This document shows positions 9,594-18,747 of a stretch of DNA of 64,000 bases, one piece after another (position 1 is the stretch's first letter; each line of letters opens with the position of its first letter). The translations under genes were made by a program, and so were the position numbers. Under the pieces are notes generated by a model. That model was not told the origin of the DNA. It saw only the letters and a list, made by a program, of their open reading frames with translations, and ran no database searches. The stretch is taken from assembly GCF_900115905.1 (NCBI RefSeq), contig NZ_FOYD01000004.1:124001-188000 (forward strand), in the 5' to 3' direction. Origin of the DNA: Halopseudomonas formosensis (GTDB lineage Bacteria > Pseudomonadota > Gammaproteobacteria > Pseudomonadales > Pseudomonadaceae).

Positions 9594-10952
9594 ATGGCTG
9601 CGTTGAAGAAGCCGCACTGGATCACGGACTGGAAACAGCACGCCCCGGCGCTGGGCAACGCGCGGTTGCGGGTGGGGGTGACCGGGCTGAGCCGGGCGGG
9701 CAAGACCACCTTCATCACCAGCCTGATCAACCAGCTGGAGAACCACCAGCGGGGACTGCTGGCGCGCAGGCCCCCCTTTGACCGGCTGGAGGCGGTACGC
9801 TGGCAGCGTGACGGGGTAGAGCAGGCCTTCGCCTATCTGGACGCTCTGCAGGCGCTGTCGGACAACCCCGCGCGCTGGCCGTCCTCCACCACCGATCTGT
9901 CACGGGTGGTGATCGACCTGCGCTTTCGTCAGACGGGGCTGTTGCGGCGGGTGCAACCCAGCCGGTCTCTGCGTATCGAGATTCTCGATTACCCGGGGGA
10001 GTGGCTCCTGGACCTGCCGTTGCTGGAGCTGGATTACGGCCAGTGGTGCGAGCAGATGCGAGACTGGCTCGAACTCGAGCCCCGCCGCGGCCTGGCCGGC
10101 CCGCTGCGTGACCGGTTGCTGGCGATCGATCCGCAGGCACCGCTGGATGCGTCCCTGCTGCAGCAGCTGCGCCGGGATTGGACGGATTTTCTCCAGCGCA
10201 GCCGCAGCGAGGCGGGACTGTCGCGCAATCAGCCCGGTCGCTTTCTGCTGCCGGGATCCGGCATCGCAGCGGAGATGCTGCTGTTCGTTCCGCTGCTGGC
10301 AGGCAACCGGCATACCGCCACCGGGGCGGGCAGCTGGTGGGCCGAGTGTGAAGCGCGGTTCCGCTATTACCGGGACTTCGTGGTCAAGGGCTTCTATGAC
10401 GAACACTTCAGCCGCCTGGACCGGCAGATACTGCTGGTCGACATGCTCAGCCCCATGGACGCCGGGCAGGCGGCGCTGTCCGATCTCAAGGGGGCGCTGG
10501 AGGCAGTGCTGCAGAGCTTCCGTTACGGGCGCAACAGCCTCTGGCGACGGTTCTGGCAGCCGCGCATCAGCCGCCTGGCGGTGTGTGCGACCAAGGTGGA
10601 TCAGGTCTCTGCGGAGCAGCAGCGCGCGGTGCAGCAGTGTCTGGAGGATCTGCTGACCGACAGCCTCTCCGATGTACGCCACGGCGGCGTGGAAGTGCGC
10701 GGCTTTCCGCTGGCGGCGGTCCGCGCCACGCGCCAGGAGGGCGATGCGCTGGTGGCCGGTCTGCAGGGCCAGACCGGCTGGGTGCGTTATCAGCCCGGCA
10801 GCATTCCGACCCACCTGCCGCTGGATCTGCAGGTCGATGGCCCCGAGCTGCTGGAGCTGCGCCCGCCGCCGGGTCTGCATCGCAACGAGCCCTTTCCCCA
10901 TTACCGCATGGATGAGCTGCTGGGCTGGATGCTCGAAGGAGCCGCACTGTGA
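9594..10952 (+). CDS. ycjX: YcjX-like P-loop GTPase (DUF463)
   Basis: A 452-residue protein of the YcjX family. The Walker A motif is GLSRAGKT at residues 31-38, the G3-like motif is DYPGEW at about 132-137, and ATKVD late in the protein serves as G4. YcjX proteins are stress-induced GTPases of unknown target, nearly always paired with YcjF. The stop overlaps the ycjF start (GTGA), so the two are coupled. Confidence 0.93.
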   Translation: MAALKKPHWITDWKQHAPALGNARLRVGVTGLSRAGKTTFITSLINQLENHQRGLLARRPPFDRLEAVRWQRDGVEQAFAYLDALQALSDNPARWPSSTTDLSRVVIDLRFRQTGLLRRVQPSRSLRIEILDYPGEWLLDLPLLELDYGQWCEQMRDWLELEPRRGLAGPLRDRLLAIDPQAPLDASLLQQLRRDWTDFLQRSRSEAGLSRNQPGRFLLPGSGIAAEMLLFVPLLAGNRHTATGAGSWWAECEARFRYYRDFVVKGFYDEHFSRLDRQILLVDMLSPMDAGQAALSDLKGALEAVLQSFRYGRNSLWRRFWQPRISRLAVCATKVDQVSAEQQRAVQQCLEDLLTDSLSDVRHGGVEVRGFPLAAVRATRQEGDALVAGLQGQTGWVRYQPGSIPTHLPLDLQVDGPELLELRPPPGLHRNEPFPHYRMDELLGWMLEGAAL

Positions 10953-11971
10953 GCAACAAGACGCGCATACTCGAAACCCTGAATGAGTCCGTTGCACCCG
11001 GACCGCAGGCCACCCGCATCCTCGGCGAGGCGGGTATGCAGCCCCCGCCCGAGGTTCGCGAGCCGATCGGCGCCACGCCTCCCGGGCTGGACAACGCACC
11101 GCCGCGCAGCCGCTGGCCCGGTCGGCTGCTGCGCCTGGTGCTGGTCACGGTACTGGGGGTGGCCCTGTGGGAGTGGGGGCAGTGGAGCTGGGCGGCCTGG
11201 CAGTGGCATCCCGTGGCCGGAGCAATGCTCGGCGGGCTGGGTGCTGTGCTCGCCGGCACCGGTCTCAAGGCCTGGGCAGATGTCCGGCGCCAGCGTGCCC
11301 GACTTACCGAAGTGGAACAGCTGCGGCTGGAAATGCAGGCGGCGCTGGCCGATCCGCGCGAGCGCCTGGCGCTGGACTGGCTGGATCGGCTCCAGGCGCT
11401 GTATGAGGACACGCCCCTGGCGGCGCAGATGAATGCGGCCTGCGCCGATCTGGACCAGTCCTACAGTGCCGACGAGATCAGTCGCCGACTGGGCCGGCAG
11501 TTCTATCAGCCGCTGGATGTCCAGGCGCGACAGATGCTGCAGCGTGACGCCGTGGCCACCGGGCTGCTGGTGGCGACCAGCCCCTGGGTGGCAGTGGATA
11601 TCCTGTTGGTGCTCTGGCGCAACCTGCGCATGATGCGCCGGATCGCCCTTTGCTACGGCCTGCCGGTCAGTCAGGTGAGCAGCTGGCGGCTGGCCCGCCA
11701 TGTGCTGCGCAACATTGCCCTGGCCGGGGGGACCGAGGTCGCCATAGGTGCGCTGACCGACAGTCTGCTGTCCGGGGTGCTGGAAAAGCTCGCCGCCCGG
11801 GTTGGCCAGGGTGTGGGGGTGGGCCTGTACAGCGCGCGCCTGGGGCACTTCACGCTGGATCTGTGCCGTGCGGTGCCCCTGCAGGATCAGCAGGGGCTGG
11901 TCGAGGACAACCGGGGAATTGTGCGGAGCATCCGCGAACGGCTGGGGCGGGTGACCGATGACAAGGCGTAG
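10949..11971 (+). CDS. ycjF: YcjF family inner-membrane protein (DUF697)
   Basis: 340 residues from a GTG start. A soluble, Pro-rich N terminus (1-55) precedes two closely spaced membrane helices (about 58-76 and 89-107) and a C-terminal DUF697-type domain, as in E. coli YcjF. It overlaps ycjX by 4 bp and the next gene by 14 bp, so the three form a tightly coupled operon. Pairing with YcjX suggests it anchors or partners the GTPase at the membrane; that is inference. Confidence 0.9.
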   Translation: MSNKTRILETLNESVAPGPQATRILGEAGMQPPPEVREPIGATPPGLDNAPPRSRWPGRLLRLVLVTVLGVALWEWGQWSWAAWQWHPVAGAMLGGLGAVLAGTGLKAWADVRRQRARLTEVEQLRLEMQAALADPRERLALDWLDRLQALYEDTPLAAQMNAACADLDQSYSADEISRRLGRQFYQPLDVQARQMLQRDAVATGLLVATSPWVAVDILLVLWRNLRMMRRIALCYGLPVSQVSSWRLARHVLRNIALAGGTEVAIGALTDSLLSGVLEKLAARVGQGVGVGLYSARLGHFTLDLCRAVPLQDQQGLVEDNRGIVRSIRERLGRVTDDKA

Positions 11972-12653
11972 TGCCGAGTACCGGGCGCGCTTGCAGCGCT
12001 GGCTGGAGCAGGGCAAGGGGCAGCTGAAACAGGGGCTGGAGCGCCTGCAGGAGCAGCTGTCGCCGGTACCCTGGCCGGAACGCAGCCAGCGCCTCGGTGC
12101 GATCCCCGACGGCCATGCCAGCCGCTGGCAGCCGCGACCCAGCTCCAGTTCTGCGGAGCTGGCCTTGCTGCTGGCCGATCTGCCGCTGGTTGAACGTCAG
12201 CTGTTGGCCAGCCTGCTGGACGCGCCCAGTGCCGGTGTACGAGCTTTGGTGGAGGCGGTCGAGCGGCTGCAGCTGGACTGGCGCCAGCGCCTGGATCCAC
12301 TGCACAGCCATCGGGAATATGCCGCGCAGCTGGAGACTCTGGTCTCCTTGCTGGGGTTGCCGGTGGCGGCCCGTTCGGCCTATCTGGAGAACGAGCTGCG
12401 CCTGTTCCGCGAGCTGGACAGTCTGCTGCTGGAATCCCTGCCGCTGCGCCTGCGGGGTGAGCTGGCCAACCGCTTCGTGGCGGGCGAGGGCGGCCTGATG
12501 CGCTGGTGGCACAGCCAACTGCTGGCCAGGGCCGGCGTGCCGGGGTATGGGGTCGAGGGGCTGGGGGAGGAGGACTGGCCGGATATGCCGCCCGCCTGGT
12601 TCGCCCTTGGCTGGATCGCCGGCCTGCGTCAGACCGGCGATCGCGACCGCTGA
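11958..12653 (+). CDS. Unrecognised third gene of the ycjX-ycjF operon
   Basis: 231 residues I do not recognise. It is rich in Leu, Arg, Gln and Glu and predicted mostly helical, with a basic start (TRRSAEYRARLQRWLEQGKG), a helical middle (about 65-185) and a Trp-rich end (WWHSQLL ... WFALGWIAGL). No signal peptide or convincing membrane segment is seen. It begins inside ycjF with a 14-bp overlap, which implies coupled expression and a role with YcjX/YcjF. The stop codon directly abuts the stop of the opposing cmoB gene (TGA then TCA). Coding is supported by length, position and codon usage like its neighbours. Confidence 0.75.
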   Translation: MTRRSAEYRARLQRWLEQGKGQLKQGLERLQEQLSPVPWPERSQRLGAIPDGHASRWQPRPSSSSAELALLLADLPLVERQLLASLLDAPSAGVRALVEAVERLQLDWRQRLDPLHSHREYAAQLETLVSLLGLPVAARSAYLENELRLFRELDSLLLESLPLRLRGELANRFVAGEGGLMRWWHSQLLARAGVPGYGVEGLGEEDWPDMPPAWFALGWIAGLRQTGDRDR

Positions 12654-13625
12654 TCAGGGGCGCCGGGCGACCAGGGTGGCCCGCAGGGGAGCCGGGTAGC
12701 CTTCACGGGTGCGCAGCGGGTCCTGCGGGTCAAGGAAGTCCGGGAGGGACTGGAAGCGCATCCACTCGGTGCTGCGCTGCTCCTGGGTCGAGGTGCGGTT
12801 CAGGTTGATGCAGCGCACCTGATCATAACCACAGCGGCGCAGGAAACGCTCCAGCAGCGGGACCGAGGGCAGAAACCAGACATTGCGCATCTGCGCATAC
12901 CTGTCCTCGGGCAACAGGCACTGCTGATCATCCCCCTCGATCACCAGGGTTTCCAGCACCAGCTCACCACCGGGTCTGAGACAGGCCTTGAGCTGCAGCA
13001 GGTGGTCCATGGGCGAGCGGCGGTGGTAGAGCACGCCCATGGAGAACAGGGTGTCGAAGCCGGCGGTGGGTTCGGGCAGCTCCTCGAGGGTGAAAGGCAG
13101 CTGCCACACCGGCGCTTCAGGCACATAGCGCCGCACCGCCTGGAACTGCGTGAGGAACAGCAGATTGGGATCCACGCCGATGACCAGCGCTGCCCCAGCC
13201 TGCCACATGCGCCACATGTGATAGCCGTTGCCGCAGCCGACGTCCAGCACCCGTTTGCCGGTCAGGTCCAGATGCGCGGCTATGCGCTCCCACTTCCAGT
13301 CCGAGCGCCACTCGGTATCTATGTGCACGCCGAACAGCTCGAAGGGGCCCTTGCGCCATGGGTGCAGACCCTTCAGTCCCTCGAGCAGACGACCCTGCTG
13401 CTGCTCGTCGAGTTCGTCGGCGCTGCCGATCCTCACGCAGGGATCCAACTCCACCCTGGCCGGACGGTGCTCGGGAAGCAGGGCAAGGCTGGCCTGCCAG
13501 CGGGGCAGATCGCCGTGGCGACGGGCATCCTCCAGTCGCTGATCCAGCGCCTGTGGCAGATCGTCCAGCCAGTGATCCAGCAGGGTATTTTCGAGGGTGC
13601 GGAAAAGCGGGGAATAATCGATCAC
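12654..13625 (-). CDS. cmoB: tRNA U34 carboxymethyltransferase CmoB
   Basis: Transfers a carboxymethyl group from carboxy-SAM to 5-hydroxyuridine at position 34 of tRNAs, giving cmo5U. The SAM-fold motif is [15 protein letters not shown], with [10 protein letters not shown] and [10 protein letters not shown] downstream, both typical of CmoB. I start at a GTG whose bases overlap the cmoA stop (GTGA), giving 323 residues, the same as E. coli CmoB. It forms a two-gene operon with cmoA, which supplies its cofactor. Confidence 0.95.
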   Translation of the reverse strand: MIDYSPLFRTLENTLLDHWLDDLPQALDQRLEDARRHGDLPRWQASLALLPEHRPARVELDPCVRIGSADELDEQQQGRLLEGLKGLHPWRKGPFELFGVHIDTEWRSDWKWERIAAHLDLTGKRVLDVGCGNGYHMWRMWQAGAALVIGVDPNLLFLTQFQAVRRYVPEAPVWQLPFTLEELPEPTAGFDTLFSMGVLYHRRSPMDHLLQLKACLRPGGELVLETLVIEGDDQQCLLPEDRYAQMRNVWFLPSVPLLERFLRRCGYDQVRCINLNRTSTQEQRSTEWMRFQSLPDFLDPQDPLRTREGYPAPLRATLVARRP

Positions 13626-14362
13626 GCGTGCGCCACTATCGAGCCGAAGTTGAAACACTGGAACCAGCTGTAGGCCTGACTGAACCCTGCCTGCTCCAGG
13701 CGCGACAGGTGAATCTGCGGGGTGTCCAGCAGCATGACATTCTCGATGGCGCTGCGCTTCTGGGCGATCTCCAGGTCGCTGTAGCCATTGGCCCGCTTGA
13801 AGGCGTAATGCACCTGCTCCAGACGCTCCTGCTCCTGATCATCGGCGAAACGGAATTTCTCCGAGAGGATCAGAATGCCGCCGGGCAGCAGGGCCTGCCG
13901 GATGCGCTGCAACAATGCCAGACGCTGGGGAGGAGCAATGAACTGCAGGGTGAAGTTGAGCACCACCACCGAGCAGGGCTCGAAATCCAGATCGAGAATG
14001 TCCGCCTGCATGACCGTGGCCGGCACCAGTTCCTCGATCATGGAATCCTGTGCGCTCAAGTACTCGGCGCAGCGCTGCACCATGGCGGCGGCGTTATCCA
14101 CCGCGAGGATGCGACAGCCTTCCTGACGAAGATGGCGGCGCATGGACTGGGTGGCGGCGCCCAGGGAGCAGCCCAGATCATAGATCAGGGTACCCGGCTG
14201 GGCATAGTGTGCGGCAATCACACCGATGTTCTCGACTATGGTCGGATAACCGGGAACCGAGCGCTTGATCATGTCGGGAAACACCCGCGCCACGTTCTCG
14301 TCGAAGACGAAATCGCTTACCTGCGCCAGGGGGGTGGCAAAGAGGCGGTCTACATCACTCAT
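13622..14362 (-). CDS. cmoA: Carboxy-SAM synthase CmoA
   Basis: Converts S-adenosylmethionine and prephenate to carboxy-SAM, the unusual cofactor used by CmoB. 246 residues, family length. The nucleotide-binding loop is [11 protein letters not shown], followed by [14 protein letters not shown] and [10 protein letters not shown], all characteristic. The first gene of the cmoAB pair. About 240 bp separate its start from the divergent FimV-like gene, presumably holding both promoters; I see no convincing sigma-70 pair there. Confidence 0.96.
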   Translation of the reverse strand: MSDVDRLFATPLAQVSDFVFDENVARVFPDMIKRSVPGYPTIVENIGVIAAHYAQPGTLIYDLGCSLGAATQSMRRHLRQEGCRILAVDNAAAMVQRCAEYLSAQDSMIEELVPATVMQADILDLDFEPCSVVVLNFTLQFIAPPQRLALLQRIRQALLPGGILILSEKFRFADDQEQERLEQVHYAFKRANGYSDLEIAQKRSAIENVMLLDTPQIHLSRLEQAGFSQAYSWFQCFNFGSIVAHA

Positions 14363-14605
14363 GGTGTGTCCGGTGGTTGCGCAAAGGACACCATTCTACC
14401 TCAAACCCGGGGCGCTGCGACGGCTCGGCGTGGCGTCAAGCAGGTGGCGAATCGGGCTTGGCGAGGGCGACAGGCTTCGGAAATTTGACGGTATTGTCGA
14501 CCAGTTGTATTCGCTTACTGTCGAAGTAATGCCATACTAGTGGCTATCTGCGGCCCGTCTTGCCAGACCTGGGCGATGCTCCAACCAACTCAGGGACGAC
14601 TCACA

Positions 14606-16207
14606 ATGAAAATTCAACGCCGACTGATACTGTGGGTGGCATCGCTGGCCGCCCTGCACAGCGGATACGGACTGGCGCTGGGGTTGGGGGACCTGCACCT
14701 GCAGTCGGCCCTCAATCAGCCCCTGGCAGCCACCATTGAACTGAGCGATGTTGCCGGCATCGGGCCGGGGGATATCCGCGCCAGCCTGGCCAGTGCCGAG
14801 GCTTTCGAGCGCGCCGGGATAGAGCGTCCCTTCTTCCTCACCGACCTGCGCTTCGTACCGACCGTCATCGACAGTCGGCTGGTGATCAGGGTTGAATCCA
14901 GTCGACCCGTGCGCGAGCCCTATCTGAACTTCCTGGTTCAGCTGGATCGCCCCGATGGCGCGTTGCTGCGCGAATACACCGTGCTGCTGGATCCGCCGCT
15001 GTACGCTCCGTCCCCGGTGACCATCGACAGCGTCGCTGCACCCCGGGCAGCTGTGCAGTCTGCCGCCGCGCCGGTACCGGCCCCGGCGAGGGCCCCAGCG
15101 CGAGGAGTGGCGCCTGCTGCCGTTGCCCCTGAAGCGGGGAGCGAGCGCTACCGGACCCGCCCGGGCGACAGCCTGTGGAGCATTGCCCGGACGACGCGCA
15201 GCAGTGAAGCCGTGTCCCTGCAGCAGCAGATGGACGCCATCCTCGCCCTCAATCCCCAGGCCTTCGTCAACGGCGACCCGACCCGCTTGCGCAGTGATCA
15301 GGTGCTGACGCTGCCGGCTGGCTCCCGGGAGTACCGGGCCCGGGTAGCCACCGCGGTGGCTGAGCCAGCGCCCAGTGCACCTGCCGCAGCCCCGGCATCG
15401 GAAAGGGTGGCCGGGGATCGGTTGAGAATCGAAGAGCCGTCGCCGTTACCGGTTGATGTGGAACTCGAGGAGCGCCTGCACAGCCTGGAACTGCGCTTCC
15501 GTGGTCTGATGGCCGAACTGGAAAAGCGCGACGCCCAGATCGCTCGCCTGCAGGCCGAGCTGGAACAGCGAAACCTCCACCGGGATAACGGCAAGGAGAT
15601 CGCGCAGTCCGCCTCCGCAGAGCAGTCGGGCTTGTCGGGCACCGCGGGAGAGGCGCAGCCGCTGACCGCGAACGCAGGGGCCGAGCCCCTCTCCGGCGCG
15701 ATTGAGTCCACGACCGCGCCGGCCGAGGAGCTGGAGTCCGCTGCACCTCAGGACCAGCTGGCGGCGCAGGAGCAGGCAGAAGAATCGGGCTGGCTGGCAC
15801 GCTGGTGGCCGCTGCCGACCTCGCTGCTGGCGGTGCTGGCGGGGGTGTGGATGCTGCGTCCCCGTCGAGAGCAGGAGCACGAGCAACCAGAGGCACTTGC
15901 AGAGCCTGCGCTGCAGCCGGTACACCAGCCGATCATCGTCCCGGGCAGTCGGGAAGTGGATCCCCTGACCGGGGTGGATCTGTATCTGACCTATGGGCGC
16001 TTTGCCGATGCCCGGATAATGCTGGAACGGGCGATTGCCGATGAACCCGAACGTCTGGAGCTGCGGCTGCGCATGCTGCGGGTACTGGCAGAACTGGGTG
16101 AGGGGGCGGCCTTCGCCGAGCAGGAGCAAGTCGCGCTGGAGCTGGGTGGCGATGCCGACCGCATTGCGCAGCTGAAAGCACGTTATCCGCAGTTGCAGCC
16201 GGCCTGA
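14606..16207 (+). CDS. FimV-like LysM membrane protein
   Basis: 533 residues with the FimV layout, shortened. Signal peptide 1-24; FimV N-terminal domain about 25-135 (LGDLHLQSALNQPLAATIEL, FLVQLDRPDG, EYTVLLDPPLY); Ala/Pro linker; LysM peptidoglycan-binding domain about 181-237 (YRTRPGDSLWSIA); coiled coil about 283-323; membrane helix about 400-418; cytoplasmic TPR-like end 450-533. Full FimV, about 900 residues in P. aeruginosa, organises type IV pili and polar signalling. This one lacks the long acidic cytoplasmic region and the FimV C-terminal domain, so it is probably a paralogue. The start is at the signal-peptide Met; the upstream open frame is not protein-like. Confidence 0.85.
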   Translation: MKIQRRLILWVASLAALHSGYGLALGLGDLHLQSALNQPLAATIELSDVAGIGPGDIRASLASAEAFERAGIERPFFLTDLRFVPTVIDSRLVIRVESSRPVREPYLNFLVQLDRPDGALLREYTVLLDPPLYAPSPVTIDSVAAPRAAVQSAAAPVPAPARAPARGVAPAAVAPEAGSERYRTRPGDSLWSIARTTRSSEAVSLQQQMDAILALNPQAFVNGDPTRLRSDQVLTLPAGSREYRARVATAVAEPAPSAPAAAPASERVAGDRLRIEEPSPLPVDVELEERLHSLELRFRGLMAELEKRDAQIARLQAELEQRNLHRDNGKEIAQSASAEQSGLSGTAGEAQPLTANAGAEPLSGAIESTTAPAEELESAAPQDQLAAQEQAEESGWLARWWPLPTSLLAVLAGVWMLRPRREQEHEQPEALAEPALQPVHQPIIVPGSREVDPLTGVDLYLTYGRFADARIMLERAIADEPERLELRLRMLRVLAELGEGAAFAEQEQVALELGGDADRIAQLKARYPQLQPA

Positions 16208-16238
16208 GGTTGCCCGGGAGGCGGTAGCGAAACAGAGA

Positions 16239-16263
16239 GGGGGCGGCATTGCCGCCCCCTTCG
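16239..16263. terminator. Bidirectional intrinsic terminator
   Basis: A perfect 9-bp stem (GGGGGCGGC / GCCGCCCCC) with loop ATT lies between the FimV-like gene and the convergent Lon gene. TTCGTTC follows on the plus strand and TCTCTGTTTC on the minus strand, so it can serve both. Confidence 0.75.
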
Positions 16264-16264
16264 T

Positions 16265-18661
16265 TCAATCGAACAGGACCCTGGCCACATCCTCGTAGCG
16301 CGAGGCAAAGTGCAGGGTCATGCCTTCCTTGAGATAGGTCGGCAGTTCCTCGTAGTCTCCCCGGTTGGCTTCGGGCAGGATCAGCTCGAAGATCGACTGC
16401 CGTCGGGCAGCAATCACCTTCTCGCGGATGCCGCCTACCGGCAACACCTGACCGGTGAGGGTTATCTCCCCGGTCATGGCCACGCCCGTTCTGGGTGCCT
16501 GATTGCGTGCCAGGGAGAGCAGGGCGCTGGTCATCGTAATGCCGGCGCTGGGGCCGTCCTTCGGCGTGGCGCCTTCGGGGACATGCATGTGCACGAAGGC
16601 CTCGTCGAAGAATTTCGGATCGGCTTTGTACTGCTTCAGGTGGGCGCAAACGTAGCTGTAGGCGATCTCCGCCGACTCACGCATCACTTCCCCGAGCTGG
16701 CCGGTGATCTTGAAGCCCCGATTGAGACTGTGCACCCGGTTGGCCTCGATCGGCAGGGTAGCGCCGCCCATGGAGGTCCAGGCCAGGCCGGTGATCACCC
16801 CGACACCCTTGAGTACCTTCTCCGGCCGGAACACCGGCGTTCCGAGCAGATCCCTCAGGTCCGCCGGACGTATGCTGATCTTCTGGTCCGGGTCATCCAG
16901 CAGGCGGATGACCGATTTGCGCACCAGCTTGGCCAGCTGCTTTTCCAGGTTGCGCACGCCGGATTCCCGTGCATAGCCCTCGATCACCAGGCGCAGCGCC
17001 TTGTCGGTAATACGCAGCTGGCTGCGCTTGAGGCCGGCGCGCTCGAGCTGCCGCGGCCACAGGTGGTTCTTGGCTATGGCCAGCTTTTCCTCGGCGATAT
17101 AGCCGGACAGTCGTATCACATCCATGCGGTCGAGCAGCGGGCCCGGAATGCTGTCCAGGGTATTGGCGGTACAGATGAACAGCACCTTCGACAGATCCAG
17201 GCGCAGATCCAGATAGTGGTCGAGGAACTGGCTGTTCTGCTCCGGATCCAGGGTTTCCAGCAGGGCCGAGGCCGGGTCGCCCTGGTGACTGCTGCCGAGC
17301 TTGTCGATCTCGTCGAGCATGATCACCGGGTTCATCACCTTGACCTCCTTGAAGGCCTGAACGAACTTGCCCGGCATGGCGCCGATATAGGTCCGGCGGT
17401 GCCCCTTGATTTCCGCCTCGTCGCGCATGCCGCCGACGCTGAAGCGGTAGAAGGGGCGGCCCAGACTTTCGGCGATGGAGCGCCCGATACTGGTCTTGCC
17501 GACACCGGGCGGTCCGACCAGCAGGATGATGGAGCCGCCGACCGAGCCCTTGAAGGTGCCCAGCGCGAGGAATTCGAGAATGCGCTGCTTCACATCCTCC
17601 AGCCCATCGTGATCGCGATCGAGCACGCGCCGGGCGCGCTTGATATCGAGCCGGTCGGCATGGCTCACGCCCCAGGGGATGGACGTCGCCCAGTCCAGAT
17701 AGTTGCGCGTGACGGCATACTCCGGCGAACCGGTTTCCAGAATCGACAGCTTGGTCAGTTCCTCCTCGATCTTCTGCTCGGCGGCCTCGGGCAGCTGCTT
17801 GCCTGCCAGACGCTCGCGGAACTGTTCGATATCCGCGGTGCGGTCATCCTTGGACAGGCCCAGCTCCTTCTGGATGACCTTGAGCTGCTCCTTGAGGAAG
17901 AACTTGCGCTGCTGCTCGCTGATGGTGCGGTTGACCTCGGCGCTGATCTCGCCCTGCAGGCGCGCTACCTCGATTTCCTGCTTGAGCAGTACCAGGACCT
18001 TCTGCATGCGGCGCAGCACCGGAATGGTATCCAGGGCGTCCTGCAGTTCGGTGCCCTTTGCCGAGGTCAGGGCTGCGGCAAAGTCCGCCAGAGGTGAGGG
18101 TTCGTTGGGGCTGAAACGGTTCAGGTAGTTTTTCAGTTCCTCGCTGTAGAGCGGGTTGAGCGGCAGCAGCTCCTTGATCGAATTGATCAGTGCCATGGCG
18201 TAGGCGCGCACTTCGTCACGCTCGTCGATCGGCGCTTCGGGGTATTCCACCTCGACCAGATAGGGCGGCTTGCGGCTGAGCCAGTGGGTGATGCGCACCC
18301 GGGTCAGGCCCTGGGCGATGAACTGGATCTTGCCGTCTTCCTTTACCGCGTGATGGATCTTTACCGCGCAGCCGGTGCTGGGCAGCAGATCCGGGTCCAC
18401 CTCGCCTGAGGGCGGCAAGGGGCCATCCATCCAGAACAGCGATATGGCGTGATGGGGGGTATTGGCCACCCGCTCTATGGTTTCCGCCCAGGGCTGCTCA
18501 TCGATGACAACCGGCATCACCTGGGCGGGAAAGAACGGCCGGTTGGTAATGGGCAGCAGATAGAGTCTGTCCGGCAGACGCTGGTTGGGAATAACCAGGC
18601 CAGTGCTCGGGGAGCTGTCATCGCGCTCGATATTGTCCACCCGGCCTTCGTGATCAGTCAT
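16265..18661 (-). CDS. lon: ATP-dependent Lon-type protease, AsrA-like
   Basis: 798 residues: N-terminal substrate-binding domain (about 30-230), AAA+ module with Walker A GPPGVGKTS and Walker B VIMLDEIDK, and the S16 peptidase domain. The catalytic dyad is S705 (KDGPSAG) and K748 (REKVIAA), 43 residues apart as in E. coli Lon. The N terminus (LPDRLYLLPITNRPFFPAQV) fits the second Lon of Pseudomonas, AsrA (PA0779), tied to heat shock and aminoglycoside response, better than canonical Lon; a separate lon next to clpX and hupB would then be expected elsewhere. AAGGTG precedes the ATG. ptrB lies 86 bp upstream on the same strand. Confidence 0.93.
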   Translation of the reverse strand: MTDHEGRVDNIERDDSSPSTGLVIPNQRLPDRLYLLPITNRPFFPAQVMPVVIDEQPWAETIERVANTPHHAISLFWMDGPLPPSGEVDPDLLPSTGCAVKIHHAVKEDGKIQFIAQGLTRVRITHWLSRKPPYLVEVEYPEAPIDERDEVRAYAMALINSIKELLPLNPLYSEELKNYLNRFSPNEPSPLADFAAALTSAKGTELQDALDTIPVLRRMQKVLVLLKQEIEVARLQGEISAEVNRTISEQQRKFFLKEQLKVIQKELGLSKDDRTADIEQFRERLAGKQLPEAAEQKIEEELTKLSILETGSPEYAVTRNYLDWATSIPWGVSHADRLDIKRARRVLDRDHDGLEDVKQRILEFLALGTFKGSVGGSIILLVGPPGVGKTSIGRSIAESLGRPFYRFSVGGMRDEAEIKGHRRTYIGAMPGKFVQAFKEVKVMNPVIMLDEIDKLGSSHQGDPASALLETLDPEQNSQFLDHYLDLRLDLSKVLFICTANTLDSIPGPLLDRMDVIRLSGYIAEEKLAIAKNHLWPRQLERAGLKRSQLRITDKALRLVIEGYARESGVRNLEKQLAKLVRKSVIRLLDDPDQKISIRPADLRDLLGTPVFRPEKVLKGVGVITGLAWTSMGGATLPIEANRVHSLNRGFKITGQLGEVMRESAEIAYSYVCAHLKQYKADPKFFDEAFVHMHVPEGATPKDGPSAGITMTSALLSLARNQAPRTGVAMTGEITLTGQVLPVGGIREKVIAARRQSIFELILPEANRGDYEELPTYLKEGMTLHFASRYEDVARVLFD

Positions 18662-18747
18662 GCAGCACCTTTATCAGTCAACTGTCGTTAGGGTAAAGGT
18701 GGTGCCTGTTACGCCGATTTCAATGGCAGCACGAGGCGTGACGGATA

